A DNA stretch of 8,291 bases from NCBI GenBank assembly GCA_021781255.1, contig JAJXXG010001052.1, positions 1 to 8,291 of the forward strand, read 5' to 3'. Below the pieces are notes generated by a model. The model saw only the letters and a list, made by a program, of their open reading frames with translations, was not told where the DNA came from and ran no database searches. Positions 1 to 6,256 of this stretch are shown here, in pieces. The position numbers and the translations under genes were made by a program. Position 1 is the first letter of the stretch; the number at the start of each line of letters is the position of its first letter. Origin of the DNA: Acidobacteriota bacterium. GTDB taxonomy: Bacteria; Acidobacteriota; Terriglobia; Terriglobales; Acidobacteriaceae.

Positions 1-417
1 TCAGGGCTTGCTGCGCGACCAGCCGGCCACCAGAACGGCGGCCAGAATTGCCGGGCATAGGACGCAGACCCAGAGGCTGGCCTGGGTAGCAATATCGCCG
101 ATGTGTTCCCCACCGATCAGGTCATCGAAGACGCGCCAGACGAAAGGCCCAAGGGCAAGAAGCACCAGCAAAAGGCTTGCCAGAGCCAGCGAGCGGTCGC
201 GCTTGCGACCGGCCTTTTGATCCTGCATGACGCCGAGTGAAGCCATCACCACCCGGCGAGTGTGGTCGGCCACGGCACGGTCGCGGCCTGCCTGCTTTCC
301 GGCAAGCGCGGCAATCAGGTCGCGACTTGGCAGATCGCGGTTCGCGTCATCCGCGCCCGTAATTGCGCTTTTAGCCGGGTTTTCCGCCGGGATTCCGGCC
401 ATTTCAGCCGCCCTCAC
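1..417 (-). CDS. Two-TM membrane protein coupled to ECF sigma factor; candidate anti-sigma factor
   Basis: I do not recognise a named family. The 138-residue product has a polar, Ala/Arg/Asp-rich N-terminal region (about residues 1-73) followed by two hydrophobic segments, roughly residues 76-95 and 112-133, with a short acidic loop between them; it ends in a basic tail (SRSKP). The GTG start at 417-415 overlaps the TGA of the sigma gene (416-414), and an AGGAGG lies four bases upstream, inside the sigma gene's last codons, so the two are probably translationally coupled. The second Met (residue 6) is an alternative start but sits farther from the AGGAGG. A small membrane protein coupled to an ECF sigma factor is the usual arrangement for an anti-sigma factor that holds the sigma factor at the membrane, so that role is inferred from context. 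The zinc-binding HxxxCxxC motif of ZAS anti-sigma factors is absent. The stop codon is the first three bases of the window, so the gene is complete. Confidence 0.7.
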   Translation of the reverse strand: MRAAEMAGIPAENPAKSAITGADDANRDLPSRDLIAALAGKQAGRDRAVADHTRRVVMASLGVMQDQKAGRKRDRSLALASLLLVLLALGPFVWRVFDDLIGGEHIGDIATQASLWVCVLCPAILAAVLVAGWSRSKP

Positions 418-1067
418 ACTGCCTCCTGAAAGCGCGCCGCCGCATACTCCAGCTTGGGCTTCATCATCGCCATTCCACGGTAAAGCCTTGATTTAATGGT
501 AGAAAGCTGCGCGTGTGTCACTTCGGCAATCTCTTCGAGCGACAACTCTTCATGGAAACGCAGCACCAGCACCTCGCGGTACAGCGTATCCAACTCCAGC
601 AGTGCCGCGGCAATCTTTTCCCGGTCTTCGAGATTGCTCACGCGGTCGAAGGGGCTGGGGTCGCCGGCAGCCACTTCGAAACACATGGCCCGGTCGTCGT
701 CGCCTGCGCCGTCGATCAAATCGTCAAGGCTGCACATGGTGCGCTTGCGCTGCTGGTCGATGACGAGATTGCGCGCAATGGCAAACAGCCAGGTCTCAAA
801 ACGCGAGCGACCGTTGAACTGGCCACCATGAACCAGCACGCGCATCCAGACCTCCTGAAACAGGTCCTCAGCGGTATCGCGGTTGCCGGTGAGATAGAGC
901 AGATAGCGCAGCAGCCTGTGCTGGTAGCGGATGATCAATTCATCGAGCAGACCGGCCTTCCCGCATTTGAGCCCTTCGGCGACGGCAAGGCTCTCCTGCC
1001 GTGCCTGCGCATCGGCTGTGAAGGCAGAAGCCCTGGCGAAAAATGGTCGTATGGAGGCGATAGTCAT
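414..1067 (-). CDS. RNA polymerase ECF-type sigma-70 factor
   Basis: This is a 217-residue extracytoplasmic-function sigma factor, which directs RNA polymerase to a small set of promoters. Region 2 spans about residues 40-108: the helix with AEDLFQEVW (66-74) matches the core-binding region 2.2 signature, and FETWLFAIARNLVID (90-104) is the typical region 2.3/2.4 segment that melts and reads the -10 element. Region 4 spans about residues 150-205, with a helix-turn-helix around LSLEEIAEVTHAQLSTIKSR (175-194) that reads the -35 element. The linker between them (about 110-148) is acidic. There is no long C-terminal extension. The ATG at 1067 is the first possible start because a stop codon lies directly upstream in frame. 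No good ribosome binding site sits at normal distance; a GGGGAGG lies about 20 bases upstream. A start slightly inside is possible, because the first ~38 residues are not part of the conserved fold. The gene is coupled to the two-TM protein downstream. Confidence 0.93.
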   Translation of the reverse strand: MTIASIRPFFARASAFTADAQARQESLAVAEGLKCGKAGLLDELIIRYQHRLLRYLLYLTGNRDTAEDLFQEVWMRVLVHGGQFNGRSRFETWLFAIARNLVIDQQRKRTMCSLDDLIDGAGDDDRAMCFEVAAGDPSPFDRVSNLEDREKIAAALLELDTLYREVLVLRFHEELSLEEIAEVTHAQLSTIKSRLYRGMAMMKPKLEYAAARFQEAV

Positions 1068-1256
1068 CTAGCTGAATTAGACGATAAACCCTCCCCGAAA
1101 GACCAGCAAAAACCGTAGCGCGGCCTCACATTCCTACCCCCTGTCACCACGGTTCGCCCCTGGTCGCTGGGCAAAAGTTGTGCGGCTCGACGGCTGCCGG
1201 CCGGGCGGAGGTGCGGAACCGGTTGCCCCGGCGGGGGTCACGGGGCCAAGGGTTGG

Positions 1257-1284
1257 GAGCTATCAGCCGTCAGCTTTCAGCTTC
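1257..1284. repeat. Degenerate heptanucleotide array, CAGCNNN type
   Basis: Four consecutive 7-base units are visible: GAGCTAT, CAGCCGT, CAGCTTT, CAGCTTC. The first four positions (C/G-A-G-C) are constant apart from the first base, and the last three vary. It shares its period and CAG phase with the two arrays at 1490 and 1688. Confidence 0.6.
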
Positions 1285-1362
1285 CGGCGGCGATGCAAAT
1301 GCGGCCTGTGGAAGAAAAACGATTTTCTGCGTTTTGGGGCTAAAGTCTTCATTTCAAGCGGG

Positions 1363-1387
1363 TTAGCTTTCGAGGGGCGCAAGCTAA
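1363..1387. repeat. Small inverted repeat (7 bp arms, 11-base loop)
   Basis: TTAGCTT (1363-1369) is the exact reverse complement of AAGCTAA (1381-1387), with 11 bases between. No T-run follows on either strand, so it does not look like an intrinsic terminator. It may be the core of another dispersed repeat, but I see only one copy in this window. Confidence 0.4.
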
Positions 1388-1489
1388 GCCATTGAAAACA
1401 AATGGGTTAGATGATAAAGTCGTCGAAAATAAGGAGTTAAGGGCCGATTTTTGGCGGCTTGCTGTATTTCGTCTCGCATTGTGGTGAAG

Positions 1490-1524
1490 CAGAGGTCAGA
1501 GAGCAGAGAACAGTGATCAATGGC
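1490..1524. repeat. Degenerate heptanucleotide array, CAGAGNN type
   Basis: Five consecutive 7-base units are visible: CAGAGGT, CAGAGAG, CAGAGAA, CAGTGAT, CAATGGC. The fourth unit is identical to units of the larger array at 1688-1750, which suggests a common origin or the same expansion process. Confidence 0.55.
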
Positions 1525-1687
1525 CGACGAGGCTGCGCCTATTCCCTTTTGCGGATCCTAAGAAAAAGGTAGCAGGATGCGAGAAATAACCTGCAAAGTT
1601 GGCTGACTCATCTTCGGGCATATTCTCAATTGCTTGCGGGCAAGAGACGAATTTGGAGAGTTGACCGCGGACTGTTGAGGGGTAAGG

Positions 1688-1750
1688 CAGTGGTCAGTGC
1701 TCAGTGATCAGTGGTCAGTGGTCAGTGGGCAGTGATCAGTGGGCAGTGAT
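1688..1750. repeat. Heptanucleotide tandem array, nine copies of CAGTGNN
   Basis: Nine 7-base units run without interruption: CAGTGGT, CAGTGCT, CAGTGAT, CAGTGGT, CAGTGGT, CAGTGGG, CAGTGAT, CAGTGGG, CAGTGAT. A decayed tenth unit, CAGGGAG, follows. The first five bases are invariant in the nine units and only the last two differ. The array is intergenic and ends about 17 bases before the ~96 bp stem-loop repeat. Confidence 0.9.
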
Positions 1751-1766
1751 CAGGGAGCCGGATAGT

Positions 1767-1862
1767 GAAGAAGGGAACAGCGGCGGTATTGCTTTCCCAC
1801 CCTTGACGCAAACTGCGCGTCAAGGATGGGGCACCCCCAGGTTGCGGTGAGTTTGCATCCCT
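1767..1862 (+). repeat. Dispersed ~96 bp stem-loop repeat, copy 1
   Basis: This segment recurs in the same orientation at 3012-3107, with most positions identical and two single-base gaps. It contains a strong hairpin: CCCACCCTTGACGC (1796-1809) pairs with GCGTCAAGGATGGG (1817-1830) around a 7-base loop, with one mismatch. Hairpin repeats of this form (TTTCCCACCCTTG, loop, CAAGGATGGGGC) are ones I recall as common between genes in acidobacterial genomes, which I cannot verify here. There is no open reading frame or transposase. It resembles a REP-like or miniature non-autonomous element. Confidence 0.8.
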
Positions 1863-1943
1863 GAGATGTGTGACTCCCGCCCGTGCTCACTCGTTGATTC
1901 AATTCTGTCTGCAAGAATTGGGTTTATCCTCGTTCTCATTGAG

Positions 1944-1949
1944 AAGGAG
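1944..1949 (+). promoter_or_regulatory. Ribosome binding site that sets the protease start
   Basis: AAGGAG lies 10 bases before the ATG at 1960. The codons that follow it immediately encode a signal peptide, so this site favours 1960 over the in-frame upstream start at 1870, which would place 30 residues of non-signal character in front of the signal peptide. Confidence 0.75.
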
Positions 1950-1959
1950 TGGCCTAACT

Positions 1960-2850
1960 ATGAAATTTGCTCTTGCCATCTACCTACTTATTTTGGCCAT
2001 CCTCGCGCCTTCAGATCTGGGCGCGCAGGTGACTTCAAACGTTTTTGAGCGCGTTTTAAACATACGTGTGAATGCCAATACTCCCCTAGAGGCGACTGCT
2101 ACCGCCTTCACCATTGATGTGGATGGCAGGGAGTATCTAATTACGGCAAAGCACGTCGTCAAGGGCCTTCACGACCAGGACAAAATCGATGTCTTTATGA
2201 ATGGCACATGGTCATCACTGGAATTCGAGATTTACCGGTGCGATGATCCTGTAGACATCGCAGTTCTCATACCACCGCACCAGATGACAGTGAACTTTCC
2301 CTTGCCGTTTGAGAAGACTGATTTTAGGTTCGGGCAAGAGGCATTTTTTCTTGGCTTCCCCTATGGAATTCAGGCTACGGCAAGCGGAGCGAATGGTCCC
2401 TACCCTTTAGCAATGATCAAGCGGGGTGCATTTTCCGGCAACGTAGTTCTAGACCGCGATAAGAAGGCAACCATGATACTTCTGGACGGCTACAACAATC
2501 CGGGTTTCTCAGGCGGGCCGATCGTATATCGCGACTTCGATCAGAGTGGCTACGTGCTGAATTTGGCCGGTGTTGTGTCGGGATTCATACCCGAGGTGGT
2601 ACCAACGATGAAAGAGCACAACATAGCCTCGCCGTCCGCGGCAGGCCCCGCTGCGATGAACCAGCCTTGGAGGATAAAAAAGCGGAGCAACGGGACTTAT
2701 TTTGAGTATGTGGACAGTGGTACTTTCGTCGCTCTGAATACCGGCATCATTGAGGGGTATTTCATTGACCCAGCGATCGACCTAATCCGCCAGCATCCAA
2801 TAGGCCCAAGGGTGACCGACCTGCCGGGCAACGATCCGGCTGAGAGATAG
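1960..2850 (+). CDS. Secreted trypsin-like (S1/HtrA-fold) serine protease without PDZ domain
   Basis: The 296-residue product is a predicted exported serine endopeptidase. Residues 1-22 form a signal peptide with a hydrophobic core (LAIYLLILAIL) and a likely cleavage after LGA. The catalytic triad of the trypsin-like fold is intact: His65 in ITAKHVV (the TAAHVV motif), Asp99 in DPVDIAVL, and Ser184 in NNPGFSGGPIV (the GNSGGP motif). A conserved LGFPYG segment at 131-136 supports the HtrA-like subgroup. The chain ends about 110 residues after the serine with no PDZ domain, so it is not a classical DegP/HtrA. The substrate is unknown; a role in envelope protein turnover is a generic inference. 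The gene stands alone, with long gene-free stretches on both sides, between two direct copies of a ~96 bp repeat. The start was chosen from the ribosome binding site and the signal peptide. Confidence 0.88.
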   Translation: MKFALAIYLLILAILAPSDLGAQVTSNVFERVLNIRVNANTPLEATATAFTIDVDGREYLITAKHVVKGLHDQDKIDVFMNGTWSSLEFEIYRCDDPVDIAVLIPPHQMTVNFPLPFEKTDFRFGQEAFFLGFPYGIQATASGANGPYPLAMIKRGAFSGNVVLDRDKKATMILLDGYNNPGFSGGPIVYRDFDQSGYVLNLAGVVSGFIPEVVPTMKEHNIASPSAAGPAAMNQPWRIKKRSNGTYFEYVDSGTFVALNTGIIEGYFIDPAIDLIRQHPIGPRVTDLPGNDPAER

Positions 2851-3011
2851 AAGGGCGTGGTCGCCCCGTGATTCAATTGTAGTGATGGCTCTTCGGCGCA
2901 GAGACGCAGTGCGGGGGCGGTGATTGCCGCCAAGCGGAATGTGCACGAGTACACGATTGTAGCGCGGGCGCTGGCCTCGAGGTCGCATCGGGTTGTGCCC
3001 CGCGACGGACC

Positions 3012-3107
3012 GAAGACGGGTACAACGAGCGGTATTGCTTTCCCACCCTTGGCGCAAACTGCGCGTCAAGGATGGGGCGCCCCATGGCGCGGTGAGTCTA
3101 CATCCCT
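3012..3107 (+). repeat. Dispersed ~96 bp stem-loop repeat, copy 2
   Basis: This is the second, direct copy of the element at 1767-1862. The hairpin arms are kept: the A to G change in CCTTGGCGC replaces an A-T pair by a G-T wobble opposite GCGTCAAGG. Similarity starts at GAAGA and ends at CATCCCT in both copies, which defines the element ends. The two copies bracket the serine protease gene. Confidence 0.8.
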
Positions 3108-3186
3108 TTGAATCGGATAGTATGGAGGGCAGATGGCTCTATTCGTTTTGTTTGAGCGATATGTCGAGGCTCCAACTGTAAATATT

Positions 3187-3202
3187 TGTGACATGCGTCA
3201 TA
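3187..3202. promoter_or_regulatory. Weak CRP/FNR-like half-palindrome
   Basis: TGTGA (3187-3191), six bases, then TCATA (3198-3202) differs from the CRP-type consensus TGTGA-N6-TCACA at one position. It lies about 450 bases before the molybdoenzyme gene, so any role is doubtful. Confidence 0.2.
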
Positions 3203-3420
3203 TACGTGACACTTTGATTGCTGGGAGGCTATTGGAGAAAACAAGTTTTTAACATACTTATTATGAATAATATACATGGCATAGCGTTGGAGGATCTATC
3301 TGCTTTGGCAATGATATCTGTCACGAATAAATACAGATGGGATTCATCCAACCCCTCCTGGCGAGAAGAGATGATGATGTGTCCATTTATTTTCTATAAC
3401 TTACGGAATTTACGATAGAC

Positions 3421-3436
3421 TGCGAGTGTGGTCGCA
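3421..3436. promoter_or_regulatory. Symmetric variant operator-like palindrome TGCGA-N6-TCGCA
   Basis: TGCGA (3421-3425) and TCGCA (3432-3436) are exact reverse complements with a 6-base spacer. This is the same geometry as the perfect TGTGA-N6-TCACA site at 3605, with the same substitution in both arms. It lies just upstream of the weak extended -10-like TGCTATTAA at 3441. It may be a second operator for a CRP/FNR-family protein, but the match is modest and chance is possible. Confidence 0.3.
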
Positions 3437-3604
3437 CAATTGCTATTAAGGGCGTAAGCTGGCTCTGTGTCTGCGGGAGCGAAATGTCACTCGCGAACGT
3501 AGTCCGGGCAGAGCGCAGATCGTCTCCGAGGTGCTTTACAAGGGCGACGGAGGATCGATGGCGGTCAAAACAAAGCATTTCCAAGGTGTGCGCTAAATCA
3601 CTTA

Positions 3605-3626
3605 CTATGTGATTTAAATCACATAG
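3605..3626. promoter_or_regulatory. Perfect 22 bp palindrome with CRP/FNR-family (CRP/HcpR-type) operator core
   Basis: The 22 bases are a perfect palindrome with the core TGTGA (3609-3612 preceded by T at 3608), TTTAAA spacer, TCACA, flanked by CTA/TAG. TGTGA-N6-TCACA is the consensus of CRP, and a closely similar one is described for HcpR, a CRP/FNR-family regulator of sulfate-reducing and other anaerobic bacteria. The palindrome ends 26 bases before the ATG of the molybdoenzyme gene and 9 bases before its ribosome binding site. That position is too close for class II activation (site centre at -41.5) of a transcript with a leader, so repression, a roadblock or an upstream start are more likely. 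Which regulator binds cannot be read from this window. Confidence 0.75.
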
Positions 3627-3652
3627 CGTCCCATGAAGGGAGTATTTGTACT

Positions 3653-6256
3653 ATGGCTGAAACAAGAGGCGACAAGACAGTTTTGCGGGCCCTCGGTCTG
3701 GGTGGGTATTACGGCGGGGGCGCCCAGGGGATGGTGGACGTCAAGGACGGCAAGATTCTTCGCGTCCGCCCCTTCAAGTTCGACTGGAAATATGACCGGA
3801 AGAAGATCAGAACCTGGAAGCTGGAAAAGGACGGAAAGGTTCTCGAGCCAACGTGGAAGTCGCTTCCCTCGCCGTACTCACTCTCGTACAAGAAGCGCAC
3901 CTATTCTCCCAACCGGATCAAGTACCCGCTGATCCGCGTCGATTGGGACCCCAACGGAGAGCGCAATCCGCAGAACCGCGGCAAGAGCAAGTACCGCCGC
4001 GCCTCGTGGGACGAGGTTTCCACGCTCATCGCCAGCGAACTGCTGCGTGTCCAGAAGAAATACGGGAACAATTCAGTTCTGCTTCAGGGCGACGGTCACG
4101 GCGAATGCAAGATCATCAACACGCCGCACGGCCATCCCGGGCCGATGCTCGACCACATGGGCGGGTTCACGATCCAGGTGCGCAATCCCGACAGTTGGGA
4201 AGGCTGGTATTGGGGATCGAAGCACGTATGGGGGCAGGGCATACAAGGAAACTACTGGCCCGCGCATAACATCGTGAAGGATTCGACCGAGAACTCTGAG
4301 ATGGTGCTCTTCTGGGGCTGCGATCCAGAGACCACCCCGTGGGGCTTCACAGGGCAGTTCGCCAGCCGGCTGATGTACTTCTGGAAGGACATTGGCATCA
4401 AGCAGGTCTATATCTGTCCTGATGTGAACTACGGCTGCGCGGTTCACGCCGACAAGTGGATTCCGGTTCTGCCCAACACCGATGCCGCCTTGCAACTGGC
4501 CATCGCTTATGTCTGGATCAAGGAAGGCACCTATAAGAAAGATTATGTTGAGACCCACGTGGTGGGCTTCGACAAGTTCTCAGATTATGTGACGGGCAAG
4601 GAAGACGGCGTTCCCAAGACTCCCGAGTGGGCATCGAAGAAATGCGGCGTGCCGGAGTGGACCATCAAGGCCTTCGCGCGCGAGTTCGCCCGCAAGAGGA
4701 CCTCAACCGCCCACTACTTTGGCGGCGGATTTATTCGCGGTCCCTGGTCGCACGAGCCGGCGCGCCTCGAGTGCTGTTTGCTGGGCATGCAGGGGCTAGG
4801 CGGACCGGGCGTGCATCAGCATCAGCTTACCTACTTCGGAATGCCGCGCTTCGAGGGGCTGGCAGGTTCTTCCTGGTGGAATCCCGAGCTGATCGAGCGG
4901 CTTTCGCTCACCGTTCTCTCTTCCATTTCCAACTGGCAGGAGTCGGCGCTGCCCAAGACTCTCGTCCATACCCATCTGCTGTCGGATAAGCCGCTGAAAT
5001 TCTCGGGCGCGGGCGCCATTGAGGCCAACATCGTAAACCAGTTCAAGGAGATGCAGTTCCCCTTGCCGGGCGATTCGGGCATCCGGTTGATCTGGACCGA
5101 TACGCCCTGCCGGACGACCTGCTGGAACGGCGGCAACGATACGGAGTTGGCGCTGCGCTCGGCTCAGGTAGAGTGCATCATCTCGCAGCATCCGTGGCTG
5201 GAGAACGACGTCATCTTCTCCGACATCATCCTGCCGGCCAACACTCACATGGAAGTGGACGACATCAACACCAACATCCGCATGGGAGCGCAGTTCGCCG
5301 ACGTGATGCTGTGCGAAAAGGCGATCGAGCCCATCGGAGAATCGAAGAGCGACTTCGAGTGCGTTCTCGAAGTGGCCAAGAAGCTGGGCCTGGAGCAGCA
5401 GGTCAGCGAGGGCCTGACCACGGCCGACATCCAACACAAGATATTCGGCTACATGGGCCTGGAGAAGTTCATTACCTGGGAAGAGTTCAAAGAGAAGAAG
5501 TACTACCTTTACAACACGGCCGAGGACTGGGAGAAGGATGTACCCGGCTTCAGAAAATTTCATGACGATCCGGAGAAAAATGGGCTGGGGACACCGTCAA
5601 AGAAGCTCGAGTTCTACTCCGAGCGGCTGGCCAAGCACTTCCCCGACGACAAGGAGCGCCCGCCCAGTCCGCAGTGGATTGAGAAGAGCGAGATGCACGA
5701 CGAGCGTCTCTCCAGTCCCCGGGCCAAGGAATTTCCGCTGATTCTCATGTCAAACCATGGGCGCTGGAGAGTGCATTCCCAGTGCGACGACATCACCTGG
5801 ACGCGCGAAGCGCCCACCTGCAAAGTTACCGGTCCCGACGGCTATAAATACGAGCCGATCTGGCTGCATCCCTCCGAGGCCGCCAAGCGCGGCATTCAGC
5901 ACGGAGAGATCATCAAAATCTTCAATGAACGCGGCATCGTGCTGGGCGGCGCGTATGTAACCGAGCGCCTGCGTCCCGGCGTGGCCTACATCGACCACGG
6001 AGCGCGCATCGATCCCATCATCCTGGGCAGAGTGGATCGCGGCGGCGCCATCAACACCATCTCCCCAACCGGAACCACTTCAAAGAACTGCGTCGGTCAG
6101 GCTACCAGCGCCTACCTGGTCGAAGTGAGCAAGATCAGGCCGGAGGAGTGGGCCGAATGGCGCGCGGCGAACCCCGCGGCCTTCGAAAGAGCTTATGAAA
6201 AGGGCGCAGGGCTGCGTTTCGATGCCTGGGTCGTCAAGGAAGGAGCGGAAAAATGA
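3653..6256 (+). CDS. Molybdopterin (bis-MGD) oxidoreductase, catalytic subunit, transhydroxylase-like
   Basis: The 867-residue product belongs to the DMSO reductase superfamily and resembles the large subunit of pyrogallol-phloroglucinol transhydroxylase of Pelobacter acidigallici, of nearly the same length. It has no Cys motif for an N-terminal [4Fe-4S] cluster, as in that enzyme. The segment NPDSWEGWYWG (178-188) contains adjacent Asp180-Ser181, matching from memory the catalytic Asp and Mo-ligand Ser of the transhydroxylase; His149 in GDGHGE is a candidate for its active-site His. WGCDPETTPWG (221-231) and the C-terminal dinucleotide-binding domain (about 693-815, with SNHGRWRVHSQ) are cofactor-binding regions. 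There is no Tat or Sec signal, so the enzyme should be cytoplasmic. An AAGGGAG (3636-3642) lies 10 bases before the ATG. The gene overlaps the iron-sulfur subunit gene by four bases (ATGA). The Mo enzyme assignment is firm. The substrate is not: next to dsrC it could act on a polyphenol or on something else entirely. Confidence 0.9.
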   Translation: MAETRGDKTVLRALGLGGYYGGGAQGMVDVKDGKILRVRPFKFDWKYDRKKIRTWKLEKDGKVLEPTWKSLPSPYSLSYKKRTYSPNRIKYPLIRVDWDPNGERNPQNRGKSKYRRASWDEVSTLIASELLRVQKKYGNNSVLLQGDGHGECKIINTPHGHPGPMLDHMGGFTIQVRNPDSWEGWYWGSKHVWGQGIQGNYWPAHNIVKDSTENSEMVLFWGCDPETTPWGFTGQFASRLMYFWKDIGIKQVYICPDVNYGCAVHADKWIPVLPNTDAALQLAIAYVWIKEGTYKKDYVETHVVGFDKFSDYVTGKEDGVPKTPEWASKKCGVPEWTIKAFAREFARKRTSTAHYFGGGFIRGPWSHEPARLECCLLGMQGLGGPGVHQHQLTYFGMPRFEGLAGSSWWNPELIERLSLTVLSSISNWQESALPKTLVHTHLLSDKPLKFSGAGAIEANIVNQFKEMQFPLPGDSGIRLIWTDTPCRTTCWNGGNDTELALRSAQVECIISQHPWLENDVIFSDIILPANTHMEVDDINTNIRMGAQFADVMLCEKAIEPIGESKSDFECVLEVAKKLGLEQQVSEGLTTADIQHKIFGYMGLEKFITWEEFKEKKYYLYNTAEDWEKDVPGFRKFHDDPEKNGLGTPSKKLEFYSERLAKHFPDDKERPPSPQWIEKSEMHDERLSSPRAKEFPLILMSNHGRWRVHSQCDDITWTREAPTCKVTGPDGYKYEPIWLHPSEAAKRGIQHGEIIKIFNERGIVLGGAYVTERLRPGVAYIDHGARIDPIILGRVDRGGAINTISPTGTTSKNCVGQATSAYLVEVSKIRPEEWAEWRAANPAAFERAYEKGAGLRFDAWVVKEGAEK

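Larger units (their letters stand above)
1068..1959. other. Gene-free stretch with short tandem and stem-loop repeats
   Basis: I see no convincing gene here. The short open frames around 1178-1395 run through repeat sequence, have no family resemblance and lack ribosome binding sites. An open frame does extend upstream of the protease from 1870, but those 30 codons look non-coding and a better start lies at 1960. The stretch should hold the promoters of two divergent genes: the sigma gene (leftward) and the protease (rightward). I cannot place either promoter with confidence. What it visibly contains is three heptanucleotide arrays, an inverted repeat at 1363-1387 and one copy of a ~96 bp stem-loop repeat, each listed separately. 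Confidence 0.7.
2851..3652. other. Gene-free stretch upstream of the molybdoenzyme/dsrC operon, with AT-rich segment
   Basis: No convincing gene is visible. Open frames on both strands are short, lack ribosome binding sites and resemble nothing I know; one at 3218-3418 would start with TTG. The part up to about 3107 is GC-rich and includes the second stem-loop repeat. From about 3111 to 3420 the base composition becomes clearly AT-rich, unlike the flanking genes, and then rises again. A weak extended -10-like element (TGCTATTAA, 3441-3449) could belong to the operon promoter, but no good -35 box accompanies it. CRP/FNR-like palindromes at 3187, 3421 and 3605 are listed separately. Confidence 0.65.

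Noticed and set aside
513..1118. 201-codon open frame on the plus strand opposite the sigma gene
   Set aside because: It is antisense to a clear ECF sigma factor, has no recognisable domain and its codons mirror the sigma gene; it is a shadow frame.
1100..1165. ECF-type promoter (GAACC-like -35) upstream of the sigma gene on the minus strand
   Set aside because: A CGAACC is present, but no convincing -10 element lies at the required distance, so autoregulation cannot be claimed.
1688..1750. CRISPR array
   Set aside because: The repeat unit is seven bases with no spacers and no cas genes nearby; it is a simple tandem array.
2853..2866. Hairpin GGGCG-TGGT-CGCCC just after the protease stop, as a terminator
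   Set aside because: The stem has only five pairs and no T-run follows, so I cannot support an intrinsic terminator.
3316..3338. Inverted repeat ATCTGT-N11-ACAGAT in the AT-rich island
   Set aside because: The arms are only six bases with a long spacer and match no operator I know; expected by chance in AT-rich DNA.
3218..3418. 66-codon open frame with a TTG start in the AT-rich island
   Set aside because: There is no matching family or clear coding character, and the inner ATG at 3264 has no ribosome binding site; AT-rich sequence with few constraints explains it.
4796..5563. 255-codon open frame on the minus strand inside the molybdoenzyme gene
   Set aside because: It is the antisense shadow of a well-conserved coding region and resembles no family.
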